Positions 52,537 through 62,072 of a stretch of 64,000 nt of DNA are shown here, piece after piece. The DNA comes from Candidatus Geothermarchaeum rappei (GTDB lineage: Archaea; Thermoproteota; Nitrososphaeria; Geothermarchaeales; JDFR-13): NCBI GenBank assembly GCA_002011085.2, contig MTMB02000001.1, positions 663,820 through 727,819 of the forward strand. The letters are read 5' to 3'. Each line of letters opens with the position of its first letter. Position 1 is the first letter of the stretch. The notes beneath the pieces were generated by a model. That model searched no databases. It was not told the DNA's origin and saw only the letters and a program-made list of their open reading frames with translations. Both the position numbers and the translations under genes were made by a program.

Positions 52537-54426
52537 CTACTTTGGCAATACACCTGCTTTATCCATCATATCTGCTATCCATGAAAGCCCAAGTTCACCT
52601 AATTTCTCAGCGGTAGGCCTTCCATCCACCCATCCACGTAGCTTATAGTATTCTGGTAGCATCTCACCTAGTTTAACTACGTGACCCTTACTAGGCCCTT
52701 CAGGCATTGGCTCCTCTAATAATCTCTTAGGTAGGGTGTCATAGTCAACTCCATCGCCGAAGCTCAATGCATTGAATGCACGCTCAGCATTATATATCCT
52801 CTCACCTATCTTCTCCACCTCAGCGTCGGAGAGGTCCCATCCTGTCACTGCGTTCAATAACTCTCTATACTCCTCAAGCCATATTGCGAAGGATGAGAAC
52901 TTACATATCACTAGGGAATCTATGACGCCGAATACGTTTTGGAAGTGTATTACTAGCTCTGGCTTACCTTTTGTCTCAAACCGATCTACCATTGTGGGTA
53001 CTCCGAGGACCTCTGGCGAGACCATATATGCCCTTAGGTGACATCCACCTCGGTTACTGGTTGCATATGCCAAGCCATGCCCCTGTATTCCACGGGGGTC
53101 ATATGCAGGTAGCTCTTGACCACGTACATGCATCGCAACCTCGGGAGCCCCATATTTCTCAGCCAGCGTCTTGGCGCCCTCAGCCAAGTCGTCTCCGATA
53201 CCAGATCTATATGCTGTTCTCCAGACCAGCTCTACTATAGCCTCCGACGAACCCCATGTGGCGTTTAGACCCCGTAGTAGCTCAGGGGGAACCTTACCTT
53301 TCTCAACTAATTCAAAGAGTGTTCCTATGGTAACTCCCATCGAGATAGTGTCGAGGCCTAGCTCGTTACATAGAAAGTTAGCCTTTGATATAGCAGCCAA
53401 GTCTCCGGTGCCTGTCTCGGCACCCAATGCCCATATTGTCTCATACTCAGGGCCTCCACCTTCCCCACTAAACCTTTTCTCCTTTACAATAGAGTATCTA
53501 GCACAGTTGATTGCGCATCCCCAGCACGCCTCCTCCTTCGACAATTCCTTATCAAGATACGTCTCTGCCAACGCTTCACCACTGATCTTCTCAGCATCTT
53601 CGAAGACTCCAGTTTGGAAATTTCTAGTTGGGAATACACCTGCATTATTTATTATGTTAACTAGGATTGCAGTACCATAGGTTGGTAATCCCTCGCTTGT
53701 AACTAGGCTCTCCCTATGCTTTATCAATGCTTTCTTCACCGCCGCCCTATAAGCATCCTCAATAGCCACATCAGGCTTTTCATATCCTCTTACAGCAATC
53801 GCCTTAAGCTTCTTACTACCCATTACTGCTCCATGACCGCCTCTACCAGCAGCCCTATTTTTATCATTTAAAATAGCGGCTATCTTGACAAGGTTTTCTC
53901 CTGCAGGGCCAATTGTAGCTATCTTCGTGTTCTTAGCATCCTCCCCCAAATCGGCTTCTAATTCCTTAACCAGCATATCAGTAGTTGTATGGACATCCTT
54001 ACCCCAGAGATGGGATGCGTCTCTCAGCTCAACCTTATCATTGGTTATAAAGAGATACACCGGCTTCTCGGAGGCGCCTTCAATAATGATCCCATCATAT
54101 CCAGCGAATTTCAGTTCAGGACCAAACTTTCCTCCGCTCTGTGCATCATGAACAGTATTCGTGAGAGGCGATTTTGTAACAGAGCACCATCTCCCTGCCT
54201 CTGGTGTACCTGCCACACCTGTCAGCGGGCCTGTTAATATCATCAGCTTATTCTCTGGACTCAAGGGATCTACCTTTGGATCCACTTCTTTAAGCATCAG
54301 ATATACGCCCAACCCCCTTCCTCCAATCCACATCTTCAAAACATCTTCCGGCAGTGACTCGGTCTTGATAGTCCCCGTTGAGAGGTTCACTCTAAGAAAT
54401 TTATTTTTATAACCGCCTAAACCCAT
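52537..54426 (-). CDS. aor: Tungsten aldehyde:ferredoxin oxidoreductase
   Basis: 629 residues. Oxidises aldehydes to carboxylic acids, reducing ferredoxin; tungstopterin and one 4Fe-4S cluster. The N-terminal AOR domain has LRVNLSTG and IGGRGLGVYLM, the pterin contact region AGRWCSVTKSP, the cluster ligands CWGCAINC (about residue 298) with a further Cys at VICKFSSF near residue 512. ATG 54426 follows GGTGATT. Divergent from a radical SAM maturase gene and a MoaD-like gene, which together fit the tungsten-cofactor module. The upstream palindrome at 54479-54495 may control both directions. Confidence 0.95.
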   Translation of the reverse strand: MGLGGYKNKFLRVNLSTGTIKTESLPEDVLKMWIGGRGLGVYLMLKEVDPKVDPLSPENKLMILTGPLTGVAGTPEAGRWCSVTKSPLTNTVHDAQSGGKFGPELKFAGYDGIIIEGASEKPVYLFITNDKVELRDASHLWGKDVHTTTDMLVKELEADLGEDAKNTKIATIGPAGENLVKIAAILNDKNRAAGRGGHGAVMGSKKLKAIAVRGYEKPDVAIEDAYRAAVKKALIKHRESLVTSEGLPTYGTAILVNIINNAGVFPTRNFQTGVFEDAEKISGEALAETYLDKELSKEEACWGCAINCARYSIVKEKRFSGEGGGPEYETIWALGAETGTGDLAAISKANFLCNELGLDTISMGVTIGTLFELVEKGKVPPELLRGLNATWGSSEAIVELVWRTAYRSGIGDDLAEGAKTLAEKYGAPEVAMHVRGQELPAYDPRGIQGHGLAYATSNRGGCHLRAYMVSPEVLGVPTMVDRFETKGKPELVIHFQNVFGVIDSLVICKFSSFAIWLEEYRELLNAVTGWDLSDAEVEKIGERIYNAERAFNALSFGDGVDYDTLPKRLLEEPMPEGPSKGHVVKLGEMLPEYYKLRGWVDGRPTAEKLGELGLSWIADMMDKAGVLPK

Positions 54427-54478
54427 AGAATCACCTTACTACTTTACATAAATAAATTAAATTTGATAAAAAATATAA

Positions 54479-54495
54479 ATCTGTAATTTACAGAT
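54479..54495. promoter_or_regulatory. Perfect 8-bp inverted repeat between the AOR and radical SAM genes
   Basis: Arms ATCTGTAA (54479-54486) and TTACAGAT (54488-54495) flank a single T, giving a 17-base palindrome. It lies upstream of the TATA-like GATTTATAAAA (about 54508-54518) of the radical SAM gene and next to the TATA-like TTTATATTTTTTATC on the minus strand toward AOR. Position and symmetry fit a dimeric regulator acting on both genes. Confidence 0.6.
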
Positions 54496-54579
54496 ACCAT
54501 GTAAACAAAAGATTTATAAAAACGCCCGTATTACCACTGTTATATTGAGTTGTATTATTACATAAACTAGGTGTAGCAG

Positions 54580-55680
54580 TTGAGACTCGATGGTTTTGAT
54601 GTTAGGATCTCGAGCGACTCGCATCCAAAGGAGATCATGCTTGAAGTATCTAGGGAGTGTAACTATGACTGTATATTCTGCTTTAGAAGAGGCTTGAAGA
54701 ACGAGTATTTTATACAGATGAACCCCGATACTTTCAATAAAGTTGTTGACCAAGCCCTGAAATCAGGTGTCAGGAAATTCTCGCTTAGTGGATGGGGAGA
54801 ACCACTAACCAATAAGTATATCGCTGAGTATATTAAGAGGATAAAGGAAGAGGGGTTTAAACTTCTACTAAATACCAATGGATATTATCTAACCGACTAT
54901 GTTGACTTAATTGTCGATACAGGTGTCGATGAAGTTGTTGTCAGTATGGATGCTGGTGAAGAGGATCCCTATAAAATCATTAGGTTAGGGGGAGACTTGT
55001 CTAGAGTTATAGAGGGATTGAGGCAACTTAGGGATAAGAAGTATGAGGAAACAGTGTTTAAGCCTATCGTCAAGTTTCAATTTACCATCACGACTCTAAA
55101 TGTAGATAATATCCTAAAGCTAGCTAAGTTGGCTGCAGAGCTAAAGGTGAAGGAGATTATCATGTCTAATGTAATACCCCTGTCTCCAAATCATGAGAAT
55201 GAGATCTCATGCCTAAAAAAAGAGGACTGCCTAAAGAGGCTTGAGGAGATACGTTATCACCTTATTAGACATGCCTTGGAGACAAACATCAACTTTAGAC
55301 TCCCTGAATTTACTCTCAAGACGGAGAGGAGATGCCCGTTTATGGAGGAAGACGCCATATATGTTACTGCAGAGGGATACGTGGCTCCATGTATCTATTA
55401 TGCCCATCCATGGTCATCTACATTCAACGGCATAACGAGAATCATCAATGCCGTTAGGTTCGGTGACCTAAGGGAGACCGACCTTCTATCCATCTGGCGT
55501 GGAGATGAGTATGCGAGGTTTAGGTTTATAACAAAATATTCAGTCATGCCTTCCTGCCTAGACTGTAATCTGGAGAAGAGTTGTAGCATGACTTTATCAA
55601 ACGAGTTTGACTGCTGGGGTAATAGCCCGACATGTAGCCATTGTCCATATTCAAGGGACCTAGTTAGGTGTCCACTGTAA
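54580..55680 (+). CDS. Radical SAM maturase of tungsten-cofactor oxidoreductases (SPASM type)
   Basis: 366 residues from TTG 54580 with AGGTG at 54569-54573. Radical SAM motif ECNYDCIFC is standard (C-x3-C-x2-C, about residue 30), followed by FSLSGWGEPL and LLLNTNGYYLTD. The C-terminus has a SPASM-type Cys set: CPFMEEDAIYVTAEGYVAPC (visible as YVTAEGYVAPCIYY), CLDCNLEKSC and CSHCPYS. Gene order beside AOR is the known arrangement of the tungsten-oxidoreductase radical SAM maturases, thought to assist cofactor or enzyme maturation. Divergent from AOR. Confidence 0.88.
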   Translation: MRLDGFDVRISSDSHPKEIMLEVSRECNYDCIFCFRRGLKNEYFIQMNPDTFNKVVDQALKSGVRKFSLSGWGEPLTNKYIAEYIKRIKEEGFKLLLNTNGYYLTDYVDLIVDTGVDEVVVSMDAGEEDPYKIIRLGGDLSRVIEGLRQLRDKKYEETVFKPIVKFQFTITTLNVDNILKLAKLAAELKVKEIIMSNVIPLSPNHENEISCLKKEDCLKRLEEIRYHLIRHALETNINFRLPEFTLKTERRCPFMEEDAIYVTAEGYVAPCIYYAHPWSSTFNGITRIINAVRFGDLRETDLLSIWRGDEYARFRFITKYSVMPSCLDCNLEKSCSMTLSNEFDCWGNSPTCSHCPYSRDLVRCPL

Positions 55681-55743
55681 AAAGGGGAAACAAGAGATAA
55701 ATTTATGAATATATCTAGTTCTCTAAATTTTGGGATGGGTGGA

Positions 55744-56016
55744 ATGAAGATAACTATAAGGGTGTTTGCAACCTTGAGAGATGAGCTTGGATGGAGAGAG
55801 AAGACTCTTGAGCTGTCTCATGCAAGGTTAATTGATGTTATAAACATGTTTCCAGAACTCAAGGAGCGGGTAATCACGAGTGAGGGTAAGGTTCATGAAC
55901 ACTATAGGATATTTGTAAACGGTGTCTACATAGATTTCGCGGGGGGCTTGGAGAGGAGATTAGAGGATGGTGATGTAATCGCGGTATTTCCAGCCCTAGC
56001 AGGCGGAGATTCTTAA
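55744..56016 (+). CDS. MoaD/ThiS-family sulfur carrier with C-terminal GGDS
   Basis: 90 residues from ATG 55744 (ATG 55735 also possible; the ATG at 55705 is upstream of the transcription start predicted from TAAATTTAT at ~55697-55705). Beta-grasp fold: KITIRVFATLRDELGW, NMFPELKERV, and DVIAVFPALAGG. The archaeal MoaD C-terminus is normally Gly-Gly, which is adenylated and thiocarboxylated; here two residues (Asp-Ser) follow, so activation would need removal of the last two. Sulfur donor for the pterin dithiolene of the neighbouring AOR is the likely role. Confidence 0.85.
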   Translation: MKITIRVFATLRDELGWREKTLELSHARLIDVINMFPELKERVITSEGKVHEHYRIFVNGVYIDFAGGLERRLEDGDVIAVFPALAGGDS

Positions 56017-56056
56017 ATATTAATATAAAGCCGAATATTATTTCCTTAATCTAGAG

Positions 56057-56965
56057 ATGGGTATGGAGCCTTTTCTTCAGGAAATTTTTAAGGATGTATA
56101 TCTAGTGGATTTAACCCCGGAGGATATGAATGTCAAATTTATTTCTGGATACATTATACACGATGAGGAGAATATTATAGTGGTTGAACAAGGGCCAAAA
56201 TCCACTGTCAATAGGCTGATAGAGTCCCTAAAGAAAATTGGCTATACAGACGAACGTCTACATCTCTTTGTAACTCACATACATCTAGACCACTCTGGTG
56301 CAGCTGGAACCTTGTTGAACAACTTTCTGAATTCACAGGCATATGTCCACCCTAGAGCTATTAAACACATGCTTAACCCTGAAAAACTCTGGAAAGGTTC
56401 TCTAAATGCTTTAGGGTGGGTAGCAGAGTTATATCAGAGGCCAGATCCTGCTCCAGGCCACCGAATTAGGGTTACAAATGATGAGGAGGAAATTGATGTG
56501 GGGAGATACCGGTTTAAGTTTATCTATACTGAGGGGCATGCTAGTCATCATCAGTCTATATACTGGATCGATTACAATGCAATGTTTGTGGGGGATGCTG
56601 CAGGCATATATATAAGGGAGCTGGATTACGTCGTCCCAACAACGCTATATCCCTTTAAATACCAGTTGTATATCGAGAGCCTGAAGAAGATGATTGAGTA
56701 TAGGCCTGAATATCTATTCTATCCCCACTATGGCGTAGTAGAGAACGGTGTACAAAGGCTAAGGGACCATTTAAGACAGGTGGAGAACTGGTTTAGGATA
56801 GCTAGGGATCTGGATGTTAAAGAGAAGAATTTCTTTGTAGCGAGACTTAGGAAGGAGGATAGGGAGTTTTCAGAGTTATATGAGAAGGCGGAGGACTATC
56901 CTGTTTTAAAACTGCTTCTTGAATTCGCGTTTATGGGGATACTGTCAGAGGCAGAGAAGCATTAG
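56057..56965 (+). CDS. MBL-fold metallo-hydrolase
   Basis: 302 residues. Zinc/iron motif THIHLDHSG (about residue 73) with the HxHxDH ligands, further His in TEGHASHHQ (about 154) and the bridging Asp in FVGDAAGIY. The C-terminal ~100 residues carry the closing His in YPHYG. Similar to the group of stand-alone MBL hydrolases acting on CoA-thioesters, lactones or flavodiiron-type substrates; specificity is unknown. Follows the MoaD-like gene by 40 bases, so it may belong to the same transcript. Convergent with the BtuF-like gene, 7 bases apart. Confidence 0.85.
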   Translation: MGMEPFLQEIFKDVYLVDLTPEDMNVKFISGYIIHDEENIIVVEQGPKSTVNRLIESLKKIGYTDERLHLFVTHIHLDHSGAAGTLLNNFLNSQAYVHPRAIKHMLNPEKLWKGSLNALGWVAELYQRPDPAPGHRIRVTNDEEEIDVGRYRFKFIYTEGHASHHQSIYWIDYNAMFVGDAAGIYIRELDYVVPTTLYPFKYQLYIESLKKMIEYRPEYLFYPHYGVVENGVQRLRDHLRQVENWFRIARDLDVKEKNFFVARLRKEDREFSELYEKAEDYPVLKLLLEFAFMGILSEAEKH

Positions 56966-56972
56966 CCGGTTG

Positions 56973-57785
56973 TTATAATATTTCAGTGAGTTTATAGGCG
57001 ATATCTCTTAACGTTGTAAAGTGGCTAAGACCATAATGAGCTAGTGAATCACGGGGTAATACCAAGATCTTCCTCTCTCTAACTCCTTTGACATTTCCCC
57101 ACCCTCTATTCAAAAACATGTCTAGCGCCACATCAACATCTACCGTCTCCTTCCTATTCACCTCATATATTATTAGATCGGGGTTCATGGCAGCCACTTT
57201 ATCAGGATCAGGTTTGAAGTACGACATAGGCTCATCCCCAAATATATTCCTCAGCCCAAGCATGTGGAGAGATGAATTTATATAGGATAGGGAGCCGACT
57301 GTGATCGGCCCACCTAGTTCAACCTCATAATATACGCCGACTCTTTTCTCAGGTTTAGGCAGCTCCTCGATCATCTCTAGATAAAGCTGTGTTTTCTCAT
57401 AAGCTTTTTCAACCCGATTTAGAATACTGCCTATGACGACTGTATTCTCCAGTATTCCATATATAGATAGTGGGAGGGGTATGGGATATACTGGATACCC
57501 CTTTTTCCACAATTCTATAGACAACTTTTTCTGAACCCCAGTAGTAGTGAATATTATGTCTGGCTTCAATTCATCCAGTCTCTTATAATCCACATTTATA
57601 TAGCTGCCTACCCGTGGTTTTCCAGTCATATTAACAGGCACATTACAATAAGTACTTATGCCGACGAGGTTCTCCCATAAACCTAGTTGATAGAGTATGT
57701 CTGTATTTGATGGAGCCAAGCTAACAATACGTGGATCGCTCGGTACCTCAAGATATACATCTAAAATATCGTTATATACTTTCAT
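56973..57785 (-). CDS. BtuF-like helical-backbone metal receptor protein without signal peptide
   Basis: 270 residues from ATG 57785; ATG-like TTG/ATG at 57806 lies before the ribosome site GGGGGTAGG. Family marks: PRIVSLAPSNTDILYQLG (visible as VSLAPSNTDILYQLG, residue ~30), VGSYINVDYKRLDELKPDIIF and a C-terminal IAYKL helix. BtuF proteins bind cobalamin outside the membrane, but here no signal peptide, lipobox or anchor exists, so the protein should stay in the cytosol. Next to the B12-dependent mutase genes on the other strand, a cobalamin-handling role is plausible. Confidence 0.78.
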   Translation of the reverse strand: MKVYNDILDVYLEVPSDPRIVSLAPSNTDILYQLGLWENLVGISTYCNVPVNMTGKPRVGSYINVDYKRLDELKPDIIFTTTGVQKKLSIELWKKGYPVYPIPLPLSIYGILENTVVIGSILNRVEKAYEKTQLYLEMIEELPKPEKRVGVYYEVELGGPITVGSLSYINSSLHMLGLRNIFGDEPMSYFKPDPDKVAAMNPDLIIYEVNRKETVDVDVALDMFLNRGWGNVKGVRERKILVLPRDSLAHYGLSHFTTLRDIAYKLTEIL

Positions 57786-57895
57786 CAACCTACCCCCTTT
57801 AGACACCTCTCAATAACTAATAATATTTTTGAGGTTTACTAATGCATATGCTTAAAGTTAAAATTATATAGTGTTTGAATAAATTATTGAAGTGG

Positions 57896-59602
57896 ATGGA
57901 TATGACAAAATTATATAACGATAAGGCCTTGGACGAGATAAAGGCTAGGCTGGAAAAATGGGAGAAGGAGACCCTCCCAAGATCCCTAAGCCGTTTCCCA
58001 GAGAGAAGTGAAGAGTTCACAACCCTATCTGGGATCCCTGTAAAGAGACTATATACTCCTCTAGATGTAAAAGACACAAGTTATATGGAGAAGCTGGGGC
58101 TTCCAGGGGAATATCCATTCACAAGGGGGATCCACGCCACTATGTACAGAGGAAGGATATGGACGATGAGGATGTTCTCTGGATTCGGATCGGCTGAGGA
58201 TACAAATAAGAGGCTGAAATTCCTTATTTCACATGGAGAAACCGGGTTAAGCCTCGCGTTTGACTACCCAACTTTAGTGGGTATAGACTCTGACGATCCA
58301 CTTGCCAAGGGAGAAGTCGGTGTATGTGGCGTCGCGGTATCATCACTGTTAGACATGGAAACAATCTTCGACGGTATTGACATGGGTTCGATAACAACGA
58401 ATATGACTATTAACCCGCCGGCGCCTGTGTTACTAGCGATGTATGTAGCGACTGCTGAAAAGCAGGGAGTACCTTATTCTAAGATTGGTGGAACTACGCA
58501 GAATGACCCTCTTAAAGAGTTTATAGCCCAGAAAAGCTATGTATTCCCACCTGAACCCTCTGTCAAGATCGCTATGGATGTTGTTGAGTGGAGTGTTAAA
58601 AACCTCCCTAAATGGAATCCAATAAGTATTAGTGGATATCATATTAGGGAGGCGGGTAGTACCGCCGTACAGGAGCTTGCGTTTACTATTGCAGATGGCA
58701 TTGAGTATGTCCGTCACCTGATAAATAGAGGACTGGATGTAGATTCCTTTGCCCCAAGACTCAGCTTCTTCTTCGACTCACATATCAATTTCTTCGAGGA
58801 GATCGCTAAGTTTAGAGCCGCTAGGAGAATGTGGGCGAAGATAATGAGGGAGTGGTTCAACGCCAAGAAGGAGAGAAGCCTCTGGATGAGGTTCCATACC
58901 CAGACTGCAGGGGTGTCACTCACTGCACAGCAGCCGTTCAATAATATTATAAGGACTACTATCGAAGCCCTGGCTGCTGTATTGGGTGGAACCCAGAGTC
59001 TCCACACAAACTCCCTGGATGAACCGTTTCGAGTGCCTTCGGAATTCGCTGCAAAGATTGCATTGAGAACCCAGCAGATAATTGCATATGAGACGGGGGT
59101 TGCTGATACAGTTGATCCACTTGCTGGAAGCTATTATGTAGAGTGGCTTACAGATAAGATGGAGGAGGAGGCTTGGAAATACATCGACCGGATTGAGATG
59201 ATGGGAGGTATGACTGAGGCTGTTAAAAGAGGGTATCCCCAAAGGGAGATAACCGAGGCTAGCTTCAGGTTCCAGCGGGAAGTGGAGGAGAGGAAGAGGT
59301 ATATTGTGGGAGTAAACATATTCGTTGAGGAAGAGGAGGATGAGATAAGGAATGTGCCTCTACTCGATATAAACCAGAGGGAGATTGAGAAGAGGCAGAT
59401 TGAGAGGCTTAGAAAGCTTAGGAGGCAGAGGAATAACGAGGCTGTGAAAGATGCTTTGAATAAGCTGAGGAAAGCAGCTTCAAAAGGCGAGAACATTATG
59501 CCATATGTATTAGAGGCAGTAAAGAAATATGCTACTCTTGGGGAGATAATGAATACGCTTAAGGAGGTGTATGGAATATGGGTGGAGCCGCCGATATACT
59601 AG
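57896..59602 (+). CDS. mcmA1: Methylmalonyl-CoA mutase, large (catalytic) subunit
   Basis: 568 residues from ATG 57896 (ATG 57902 also possible; TATA-like AAATTATATAG near 57862-57872 predicts a transcript start around 57894). Converts methylmalonyl-CoA to succinyl-CoA with adenosylcobalamin. The TIM-barrel domain shows [26 protein letters not shown] (here [16 protein letters not shown], about residue 78), [22 protein letters not shown] and SLHTNSLDE. The B12-binding domain is on a separate gene directly downstream, the split form common in archaea. Key step of propionyl-CoA and branched-chain degradation. Confidence 0.96.
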   Translation: MDMTKLYNDKALDEIKARLEKWEKETLPRSLSRFPERSEEFTTLSGIPVKRLYTPLDVKDTSYMEKLGLPGEYPFTRGIHATMYRGRIWTMRMFSGFGSAEDTNKRLKFLISHGETGLSLAFDYPTLVGIDSDDPLAKGEVGVCGVAVSSLLDMETIFDGIDMGSITTNMTINPPAPVLLAMYVATAEKQGVPYSKIGGTTQNDPLKEFIAQKSYVFPPEPSVKIAMDVVEWSVKNLPKWNPISISGYHIREAGSTAVQELAFTIADGIEYVRHLINRGLDVDSFAPRLSFFFDSHINFFEEIAKFRAARRMWAKIMREWFNAKKERSLWMRFHTQTAGVSLTAQQPFNNIIRTTIEALAAVLGGTQSLHTNSLDEPFRVPSEFAAKIALRTQQIIAYETGVADTVDPLAGSYYVEWLTDKMEEEAWKYIDRIEMMGGMTEAVKRGYPQREITEASFRFQREVEERKRYIVGVNIFVEEEEDEIRNVPLLDINQREIEKRQIERLRKLRRQRNNEAVKDALNKLRKAASKGENIMPYVLEAVKKYATLGEIMNTLKEVYGIWVEPPIY

Positions 59603-60033
59603 AGTTGATTAAGGAAATCAGGGGCAGAAGGATCAAGGTCCTTGTCGCAAAACTAGGTCTAGACGGGCATGATAGAGGAGCTAAGGTAGTGGCTAGGGCA
59701 TTGAAAGACGCTGGTATGGAGGTCATCTACACAGGTATACGGCAGTCTCCTGAGCAGGTTGTTGAAACAGCTATTCAGGAAGACGTGGATATCATAGGAG
59801 TAAGTATACTCAGTGGAGCGCATATACCCCTTATGGAGAGGCTTATCTCGCTGTTAAGGGAGAAGGGGATCGATGATATACCTGTATTCCTAGGGGGCAC
59901 CATCCCCTTACCCGATATACCTAAGCTTGAAGAAATAGGTGTGGATAAAGTATTTTTACCAGGTACACCGCTATATGATATAATTAAATACACGGTTGAG
60001 GCAGTGAAGAAGAAGAGGTCTAGAGGAAATTGA
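59578..60033 (+). CDS. mcmA2: Methylmalonyl-CoA mutase, cobalamin-binding subunit
   Basis: 151 residues from ATG 59578, overlapping the catalytic subunit by 25 bases; GGAGGTG at 59563-59569 gives its ribosome site eight bases upstream. The B12 motif is [18 protein letters not shown] (DxHxxG, His near residue 27) with [10 protein letters not shown] and [11 protein letters not shown] for the other cobalamin loops. It supplies the lower-axial His for cobalamin. Forms the alpha2beta2 enzyme with the preceding gene and overlaps the MeaB gene by four bases. Confidence 0.96.
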   Translation: MGGAADILELIKEIRGRRIKVLVAKLGLDGHDRGAKVVARALKDAGMEVIYTGIRQSPEQVVETAIQEDVDIIGVSILSGAHIPLMERLISLLREKGIDDIPVFLGGTIPLPDIPKLEEIGVDKVFLPGTPLYDIIKYTVEAVKKKRSRGN

Positions 60034-60998
60034 GTGAGAGAGATAGTATCAAGGAAGTCCTGGGTAAGGCGACTAAGGGAGATAAGGCTGCGCTTGGTAG
60101 GTTATTGACTATTATAGAGACATCTCCTAAGAAGGCAAGTATGGTTGTATCTGAGATCCTCCATGAGGAGGGGGGAGCCCATGTAATTGGGATAACTGGG
60201 ATACCCGGCTCAGGCAAGAGTACACTGATCTCTAGACTCATATCTCACTATAAGGATAAGGGTCTTAAAATCGCGGTTATCGCGATTGACCCCACCAGCC
60301 CATTATCCCAAGGAGCTTTACTGGGAGACAGAATACGGATGCAGGAGCATGCAACAAGCCCAAATGTATTTATAAGAAGCGTCCCGACTAGAGGGGTAAA
60401 AGGAGGGTTATCCTTTTCGGGCGTGACTATGATAGAGGTTTTTGATAAATTGGGGTATGACAAGATCATCGTTGAGAGTATAGGCGTGGGGCAGACCGAC
60501 ATCGATATCATGAATGTGGCGCATACAATAGTCGTTGTAACGACCCCTGGACTCGGAGACGATATCCAGGCGTTGAAGGCAGGTATTATGGAGATAGGAG
60601 ATATCTACGTGCTGAATAAGAGCGATAAGCCGGAGGCAAACAAAACATATGCCTATCTAGACTTTGCGCTAGACCTTGGCGAATTAGGGGGTGTAGATAA
60701 AAGAGGTTGGCAGCCTAGACTCCTTAAAACCTCGGCTATAATGGGGGAGGGGATTCGTGAGCTCGCCGACACTATTGAAGAACATCTAGATTATATCAGA
60801 TCAAGCAATAAATATACGGAGAAGATCCAGACACGTAGGATGCTCATGGTTAAACTCCTCGCTGAGAAGATATTTCTTGAAAAGTTGGAGGAGACTGCTG
60901 AAAACAGTGGAGAGGTTAGGCTGGAGAAGGATAATAACCTATATCAGGCTTCTATAAACCTTATCAAGAAAGTCTCGAGAGAGTTGGAAAGAGAATAG
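60030..60998 (+). CDS. meaB: MeaB/ArgK-type GTPase, methylmalonyl-CoA mutase chaperone
   Basis: 322 residues from TTG 60030, sharing the stop codon region of the mutase subunit (TTGA). It protects and reloads the mutase with cobalamin, hydrolysing GTP. Walker [11 protein letters not shown] (about residue 56), Asp/Glu region [18 protein letters not shown] (visible in the [11 protein letters not shown] segment), switch [10 protein letters not shown] and NKSD near residue 197. The three genes form a tight operon. No methylmalonyl-CoA epimerase or propionyl-CoA carboxylase is seen in the window. Confidence 0.96.
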   Translation: MSERDSIKEVLGKATKGDKAALGRLLTIIETSPKKASMVVSEILHEEGGAHVIGITGIPGSGKSTLISRLISHYKDKGLKIAVIAIDPTSPLSQGALLGDRIRMQEHATSPNVFIRSVPTRGVKGGLSFSGVTMIEVFDKLGYDKIIVESIGVGQTDIDIMNVAHTIVVVTTPGLGDDIQALKAGIMEIGDIYVLNKSDKPEANKTYAYLDFALDLGELGGVDKRGWQPRLLKTSAIMGEGIRELADTIEEHLDYIRSSNKYTEKIQTRRMLMVKLLAEKIFLEKLEETAENSGEVRLEKDNNLYQASINLIKKVSRELERE

Positions 60999-61115
60999 AT
61001 TTTATTGCTAAACGTAAGGAGATAGTTCCATAGTTTACACCTAATGTCAAAAAAATTTAAGTATTATTTCACTATTCATAAAATTAATACAACTAGAGTG
61101 GATGGGGCTATATAG

Positions 61116-62066
61116 ATGGGTCTCTCAACTTATGTCGTGAAAAGAATACTACTTGGAGCGATAACAGTATTCGGTGTATTAACTATATTATTCTTTTCTA
61201 TAAGGATGATCCCTGGAGACCCCGCCGTTATAGCCCTGGGGGATATGGCGAATCCAGAAGATATAGCTCGACTGCATAAGGAATGGGGTCTTGACCTACC
61301 TCTCCATGAACAGTATATTAGGTTTATGTCAAACGTATTGTTACACGGAGATTTTGGTAGGTCGATTACAAATGACCAGCCCACCATGCTACGGATTATG
61401 AGTAGGCTTCCATATACTCTGACCCTAGCCGTTCTGGGCACTGGGCTTGCGATATTGATAGGAGTAGTCGCTGGAACAATTGCAGCAATCAAGAGAAACT
61501 CAGTTATCGATTATCTAATTATGGTGTTTATAATCTTAGGCTTTAGCGTCCCAGTATTCTATTTAGGTATACTGTTTATCCAGTTCTTCAGCATATATCT
61601 CAAGTGGTTCCCGGTACTAGGTCCAGGGCCAAATTATCCCTTCTGGGAGAATATGAGGAGGTTTATACTACCGTCTTTAGCCGTTGCTATAGGGATTGGT
61701 GCAGTCACGGCGAGGATGACTAGGGCGAGTATACTAGAGGTTTTGCATCAGGATTATATCATGGTTGCAAGGGCAAAAGGTGCACCGAGTAGTAGAGTTA
61801 TATTTTATCATGCCCTTAAAAACGCGCTTATCCCTGTAGTTACTATCGTAGGCCTCAATTTTGGTGCATTATTAGGTGGAACAGTCCTAATAGAATATGT
61901 TTTCGGGATACCGGGTCTAGGAACCCTATTGGTTGAAGCTGTCTTCCAAAGAGATTATCCTCAGATACAGGCATCAGTCTTCGTCTTCAGCATACTATTT
62001 ATTTCAGTGAATATCCTAGTCGATGTACTCTACCACTACCTTGATCCAAGGATTAGGCTGGAGTGA
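61116..62066 (+). CDS. dppB: Oligopeptide/dipeptide ABC transporter permease (DppB/OppB)
   Basis: 316 residues, six membrane helices. N-terminal segment YVVKRILLGAITVFGVLTILFF and the PGDP motif (IRMIPGDPA, about residue 30) are typical. The EAA loop is ARAKGAPSSRVIFYHALKNAL near residue 220 (visible as AKGAPSSRVIFYHALK). First gene of an operon with dppC, dppD and dppF. The substrate-binding protein gene is not upstream and would have to lie outside the window. Imports peptides of a few residues. Confidence 0.92.
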   Translation: MGLSTYVVKRILLGAITVFGVLTILFFSIRMIPGDPAVIALGDMANPEDIARLHKEWGLDLPLHEQYIRFMSNVLLHGDFGRSITNDQPTMLRIMSRLPYTLTLAVLGTGLAILIGVVAGTIAAIKRNSVIDYLIMVFIILGFSVPVFYLGILFIQFFSIYLKWFPVLGPGPNYPFWENMRRFILPSLAVAIGIGAVTARMTRASILEVLHQDYIMVARAKGAPSSRVIFYHALKNALIPVVTIVGLNFGALLGGTVLIEYVFGIPGLGTLLVEAVFQRDYPQIQASVFVFSILFISVNILVDVLYHYLDPRIRLE

Positions 62067-62072
62067 TGAGAC

